Below, piece after piece: positions 41,793 through 44,759 of a DNA stretch of 44,759 nucleotides (the first letter of the stretch is position 1; each line of letters begins with the position of its first letter). A model generated the notes under the pieces. The model was not told the origin of the DNA. It ran no database searches and was given only the letters and a program-made list of their open reading frames with translations. A program made the position numbers and the translations under genes. Origin of the DNA: Chara braunii (Eukaryota; Streptophyta; Charophyceae; Charales; Characeae); the NCBI GenBank assembly GCA_003427395.1, contig BFEA01000056.1, positions 387,729 to 432,487 of the forward strand, read 5' to 3'.

Positions 41793-42605
41793 AGTTGTGG
41801 CCATGAAACTCACAAAAGAAGAACACCTATTCTGGTTCTGCCCAGCCTACAGACCACTGTGGGAATGGTGGGGTGCTCATTGGGCATCCTTCGTTGGAGA
41901 TCTGCTCCATTGGGATGAGAGCTGGGCTCTCCATAGCAAGATCCCGTCCTCCTGGTTCGGACATGTCGGTCGAGGTTATGTGGCACAGGCGATCCGCTCC
42001 GTCTTAGGGCATACTCACACGGCGACCCAAATCCGCAAAATATGGGGATTTGGGAAGGGCCGATTTGAGGTTTTGGACATGGTTCACGTCACACTGCTGT
42101 ACCTTTTCAGATGGGACAAGGTCGCGGCCGTCTGGAGAAATGGGGATTTGGTACTTGGCTGGTCACAGGGCGCCATCCACCAATTGTGCAAGAACTTTTG
42201 TGAACGAATTTTTACCAATTTTTGAAGAAAATGCAAAAAAAAAAAGAAAAAGGGAATTTGCGGTGCGGTCACCTCCAGAGGTGACCACAAAATCCCTTGC
42301 CCCGCGGCTTCCCAAGCCGCTGACAAATGGGCACTGGAATAGTACATTTGCGAATTTAGCAGATCCGTGTGACCGGCTTTTCCCCCTTTTTTTTGGGATT
42401 ATAGTATGCCCTTACTCTGGACCCTTTGGGAGGACAGGAAGGACATCTTATTCAGACAGGAGGGGACCAGCGACAGCGCAATCATCGCCAAAATTAAAGC
42501 TTGGATCAGGATCATGATCAAGGTGGATTGGATCAGGAAGGCCAAGATGGGAAGCACACCCCGAGGCCGACATTGGTTCTTAGTTACATGGGCACGCGAC
42601 AACAG
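41793..42605 (+). pseudogene. LINE C-terminal remnant (zf-RVT region)
   Basis: The C-terminal end of a non-LTR retrotransposon ORF2, which in intact elements encodes reverse transcriptase. SCGHETHK (from 41793) and, one frame over, EEHLFWFCPAYRPLW give the CG-x-ET...HLF-x-x-CP pattern of the zinc-binding domain after the reverse transcriptase, so one frameshift lies near 41815. The frame continues to a stop at 42223-42225. An A-rich patch and non-matching DNA follow. From 42406 the original frame resumes with LLWTLWEDRKDILF, the usual W-x-x-W-x-x-R-near-the-end motif, then an IIAKIKAW helix. A similar segment (LLYLFRWDKVAAVWRN) already occurs before the stop, so the tail may be duplicated. 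Reverse transcriptase and endonuclease are absent; the element is dead. Confidence 0.7.
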
Positions 42606-42702
42606 GGGACGTCGCCCGGGGACATTTCCTAAGCCTGATGTCAGAAAAAAAAAGGAAAAAAAAAAAAAAAAAAAAACAGTTGTGCTTCAGGCCTTCAGCC
42701 AA
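42606..42702 (+). repeat. Direct repeat with A-rich centre, copy 1
   Basis: GGGACGTCGCCCGGGGACAT, TTCCTAAGCCTGATGTCAG, an A run, then CAGTTGTGCTTCAGGCCTTC. It ends exactly where the TIR element at 42704 begins. Confidence 0.9.
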
Positions 42703-42703
42703 N

Positions 42704-43135
42704 CGTTAGACACTCCTTACGAGTTCCTTGAGCCACAAGGAATTTTCCTTGTGGCTAGTAAGGGAATTTGGGCTCTTCGTTCCACCTGTCCTCGGGGATG
42801 TCGCCCGAGGACATTTCCTAAGCCTGATGTCAGAAGAAAAAAAAGGCAAAAAAAAAAAAAAAACAGTTGTGCTTCAGGCCTTCAGCCAATAGGGTGCCGC
42901 CACGATCCAGATTCTCAGCTGTAACGTCTATTTACCCGTGTGCACTCTCCTCTCCGTGAAATGCGGATTCCTTGTGTCCAAGGGACCTCACGAGGTCCCT
43001 TGGGGCTGGGGCTACAAGGATGCCATAAGGAATTTTCCTTGTGGCGTTTTCACATTTCTTTTTCAATGTCGTCCCCAAGGACAGGTGGAATGAGCGCGTC
43101 CTTGTGGATTTCACATCCCCAAGGAGTGTCTAACG
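42704..43135. mobile_element. TIR element, 432 bp, with internal palindromes
   Basis: CGTTAGACACTCCTT at 42704-42718 is exactly inverted at 43121-43135. Inner arms CCACCTGTCCTCGGGGATG and, inverted, CCACCTGTCCTTGGGGACG also mirror. Two perfect palindromes with 12-base arms and 2-base loops lie at 42731-42756 and 42978-43003. Copy 2 of the A-centred direct repeat is inside it (42795-42889). Confidence 0.8.
42795..42889 (+). repeat. Direct repeat with A-rich centre, copy 2
   Basis: Near-identical to 42606-42702, including GCCTGATGTCAGAA, the A run and CAGTTGTGCTTCAGGCCTTC. Confidence 0.9.
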
Positions 43136-43300
43136 AGGCCCAGAATGTCCTTCCTTTCCATTCCATATACGACCTTCTCTCCCCTTGCTCCCCTCTGCTA
43201 TACCCCTACCCTTCCCCTCCAGCTTGTTCAAAGGCGGACAGTGTTCCTTTTCTCAAGGACTAGAGAATTAGCACCAATCTTAAATTTTAGAGAAAACTAC
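43136..43300. other. No feature recognised
   Basis: Pyrimidine-rich sequence between two TIR elements; no frame or repeat identified. Confidence 0.4.
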
Positions 43301-43590
43301 GGCGCAGTCAGGGTTTGAGTTTGTAATTGCACTTGAGGCAAAAGGGCCGGTTGGGGATGGGACTGGCCAGAAGTGCCTCTCCCAGCCTGGATTGGCTACG
43401 GAATTCATGTGAGGGACACCGGGCCCGTTTAAATGATTTTCTTTCTTAAAAAAAAAAAGAAAAAAAAAAGGGCCGGTAATGCTGAATGTATATGACCTAC
43501 GTTTTGGGTCCAGTGGGATCCTGTGGGTGTGTGTTGTATTCGCCGGATTGCCTGAAGTGCAATTACAAACTGTTTTTCGTGACTGTGCCT
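43301..43590. mobile_element. TIR element, 290 bp
   Basis: GGCGCAGTCAGGG...GTTTGTAATTGCACTTGAGG on the left mirrors GGCACAGTCACG...GTTTGTAATTGCACTTCAGG on the right. An A-G-A tract and GGGCCGG lie inside. No coding capacity. Confidence 0.8.
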
Positions 43591-43924
43591 AAGTTACCCT
43601 AAATTTTATTTGCCTCCCTTCAAATATCTCTCGTTTTGCTTAATCTCAAACTGAAATTTTCCTTTCAAAAAAAACAAAAACAAAAAAAAAACTGAAGTTT
43701 TCCGGGTCCTTTTGGTCCGGTCAAAAGCGAAACTGGCTAATGCTGCCAGAGGTTTTCCACATATGGGGTTGAATTTGTGGCTGCCCTGGGCCCCTGTTAT
43801 TCTTCCTTTTGAAAGGGGCAAAAAAAAAAAAAAAAAACTCACAAAAGAACAAAAAAAGAAAAAAGAAAAAAAAGAAAAGAAAAAGAAAAGGAAAAAAACG
43901 AAACAAAGCTTTGGCAGTGATTGC
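43591..43924. other. A-rich tracts, no gene
   Basis: Long A/AAG runs at 43820-43910. Frames through them are lysine or phenylalanine homopolymers on opposite strands. Confidence 0.6.
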
Positions 43925-44157
43925 AGTTGTATACATTCTTTGAAGCGGTAGTGTGACTGTGCCCTCAGTGAGGGCATCTCAGCCCAGTGGCCAGGTTGTC
44001 AGATTCCAGAAGACGAGAAAAAAAAAAAAAAAACGCAAACACGGATTCGGCCGTGAAAATGGCTGGATACATTCCTTAAAGTGCCAGTGTGATCAACGTC
44101 ACTATCCTCTGAGAAAACACAGCTTGATCAGATCACGGATTCCGCTGTCAGATTCCA
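43925..44157. repeat. Direct repeat, about 130 bp apart
   Basis: ATACATTCTTTGAAGCGGTA (43931) and ATACATTCCTTAAAGTGCCA (44068) begin two similar units; both end in TGTCAGATTCCAG. The first contains GTGTGACTGTGCCCTCAG, like the GTGACTGTGCC end of the previous TIR element. Confidence 0.7.
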
Positions 44158-44363
44158 GGGCCCTAGTCCCACTACAGCAGCAGCGTTGAGTTTCCTCAGT
44201 GCCTGAATCTGGACGTGTTCGTTGAGACGTGCAGGCACTGAACGTGTTCGTTGAGACGTGCAGAACTGTCGTTGAGCTTCCTCAACCGCACATCGCCGCA
44301 AGCACGTCCAGATCCAGGAGTTGAGGAAACTCAACGAAACCCTCCAAAGTGGGACTTGGCCCC
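44158..44363. mobile_element. TIR foldback element, 206 bp, GGTCCCAC family
   Basis: GGGCCCTAGTCCCACTA mirrors the right end, reversed GGGGCCAAGTCCCACTTT. The arms continue GTTGAGTTTCCTCA...CTGAATCTGGACGTG and its inverse. CGTGTTCGTTGAGACGTGC is tandemly repeated inside (44214, 44243; period 29). Confidence 0.85.
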
Positions 44364-44636
44364 AGCAAGCCCCCAACCAATAACAAAAGGGCAAGTGTAC
44401 TTTCTCGCGGAACCTGGCAAGATACAACTGCCATAGTTTCGGCCGCTTTTATTTTTTTCTTTTTCTTTTTTTGCATAAAATCAGATCAATCGTAGATTAA
44501 GCCGACCGTTCATCTGCGGAATCGCAGGGTCGGAAATCTGTGTAAACCCAGATCCCGCACGGCATTTTGTTTTTTTGTTTTTTTTTGTTTTTTTTTCTGA
44601 ACTTTGCTTGTTTGGGCCGCTTTCACATGTGAGCGG
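44364..44636. other. No gene recognised; T-rich tracts
   Basis: Contains T runs (44450-44472 and 44565-44597) and no recognisable frame. Confidence 0.5.
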
Positions 44637-44738
44637 GGGCTAGGTCCCACTTATACACGAATTATTAAGCGATATTGACCGTCGATAGCAAAGATCAACG
44701 GCCAGAATCTCTTAATCCGTGCAAGTGGGACCTTGCCC
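44637..44738. mobile_element. 102-bp foldback MITE
   Basis: Almost the whole element is one hairpin. GGGCTAGGTCCCACTTATAC and the rest of the left half mirror GGGCAAGGTCCCACTTGCAC and the rest of the right half, meeting around GTCGATAGCAAAGATCAACG. No coding capacity. Confidence 0.9.
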
Positions 44739-44739
44739 T

Positions 44740-44759
44740 GGGGCTAGGTCCCACTTATA
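44740..44759. mobile_element. Start of a second copy of the 102-bp MITE
   Basis: GGGGCTAGGTCCCACTTATA repeats the left end of the element that finishes two bases earlier. The window ends here. Confidence 0.7.

Noticed and set aside
43606-43977. Phenylalanine- and lysine-rich frames
   Set aside because: They are translations of A-rich runs.

Overview
The window looks like repeat-rich nuclear DNA of a large plant genome. No host gene, rRNA or intact tRNA gene could be recognised. The evidence for a plant is the density of nested transposons: hAT-type foldback elements with 8-bp target duplications, tRNA-derived SINEs, a plant-type LINE remnant, and long non-coding retroelement-like copies. Microsatellites, TC-rich tracts and A/T runs fill much of the rest. 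Species cannot be named from sequence alone. A 659-base gap (33267-33925) sits between two poly(A) runs, so order across it is uncertain.

Left and centre (about 2.1-37.5 kb): the dominant feature is a family of long non-coding elements. Three fairly complete copies are C (minus strand, 2160-5880), A (plus, 14225-17740) and B (plus, 26780-30790). Partial relatives lie at 21230-21363, 31970-32260 and 34007-37490. The copies share a fixed order of parts: (1) a 110-135 bp block ending in a splice-donor-like GAG/GTAA; (2) an array of about nine short hairpins whose stems differ from unit to unit while the loop is nearly constant within a copy; (3) an array with a period of about 123 bp carrying the motif GGAAGCGCTGCC; (4) a GC-rich module with two or three stacked hairpins. 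Nothing in these parts codes for protein. The layout resembles LARD-type non-autonomous LTR retroelements, but I could not define LTR ends or a primer-binding site.

Inserted among these are a clean 503-bp hAT-type element (10729-11231, 8-bp duplication), a 329-bp element with a 12-bp flanking repeat (31296-31624), a larger relative of it inside copy C (3744-4590), a SINE inside copy A, and several other SINE pieces. One decayed coding region (20282-21190, minus) encodes a coiled-coil protein of unknown function.

Right end (about 37.5-44.76 kb): the character changes to a nest of small terminal-inverted-repeat elements inserted in and beside one another. There is also a frameshifted LINE C-terminal remnant (41793-42605), a SINE with a T-rich tail, and a possible captured exon. 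Many of the terminal repeats share a GGGCCT or GGTCCCAC core followed by CACTAC, suggesting related lineages.

The most interesting signals are the hairpin array (position-specific stems, copy-specific loops) and the structured GC-rich module with apparent compensatory changes between copies.
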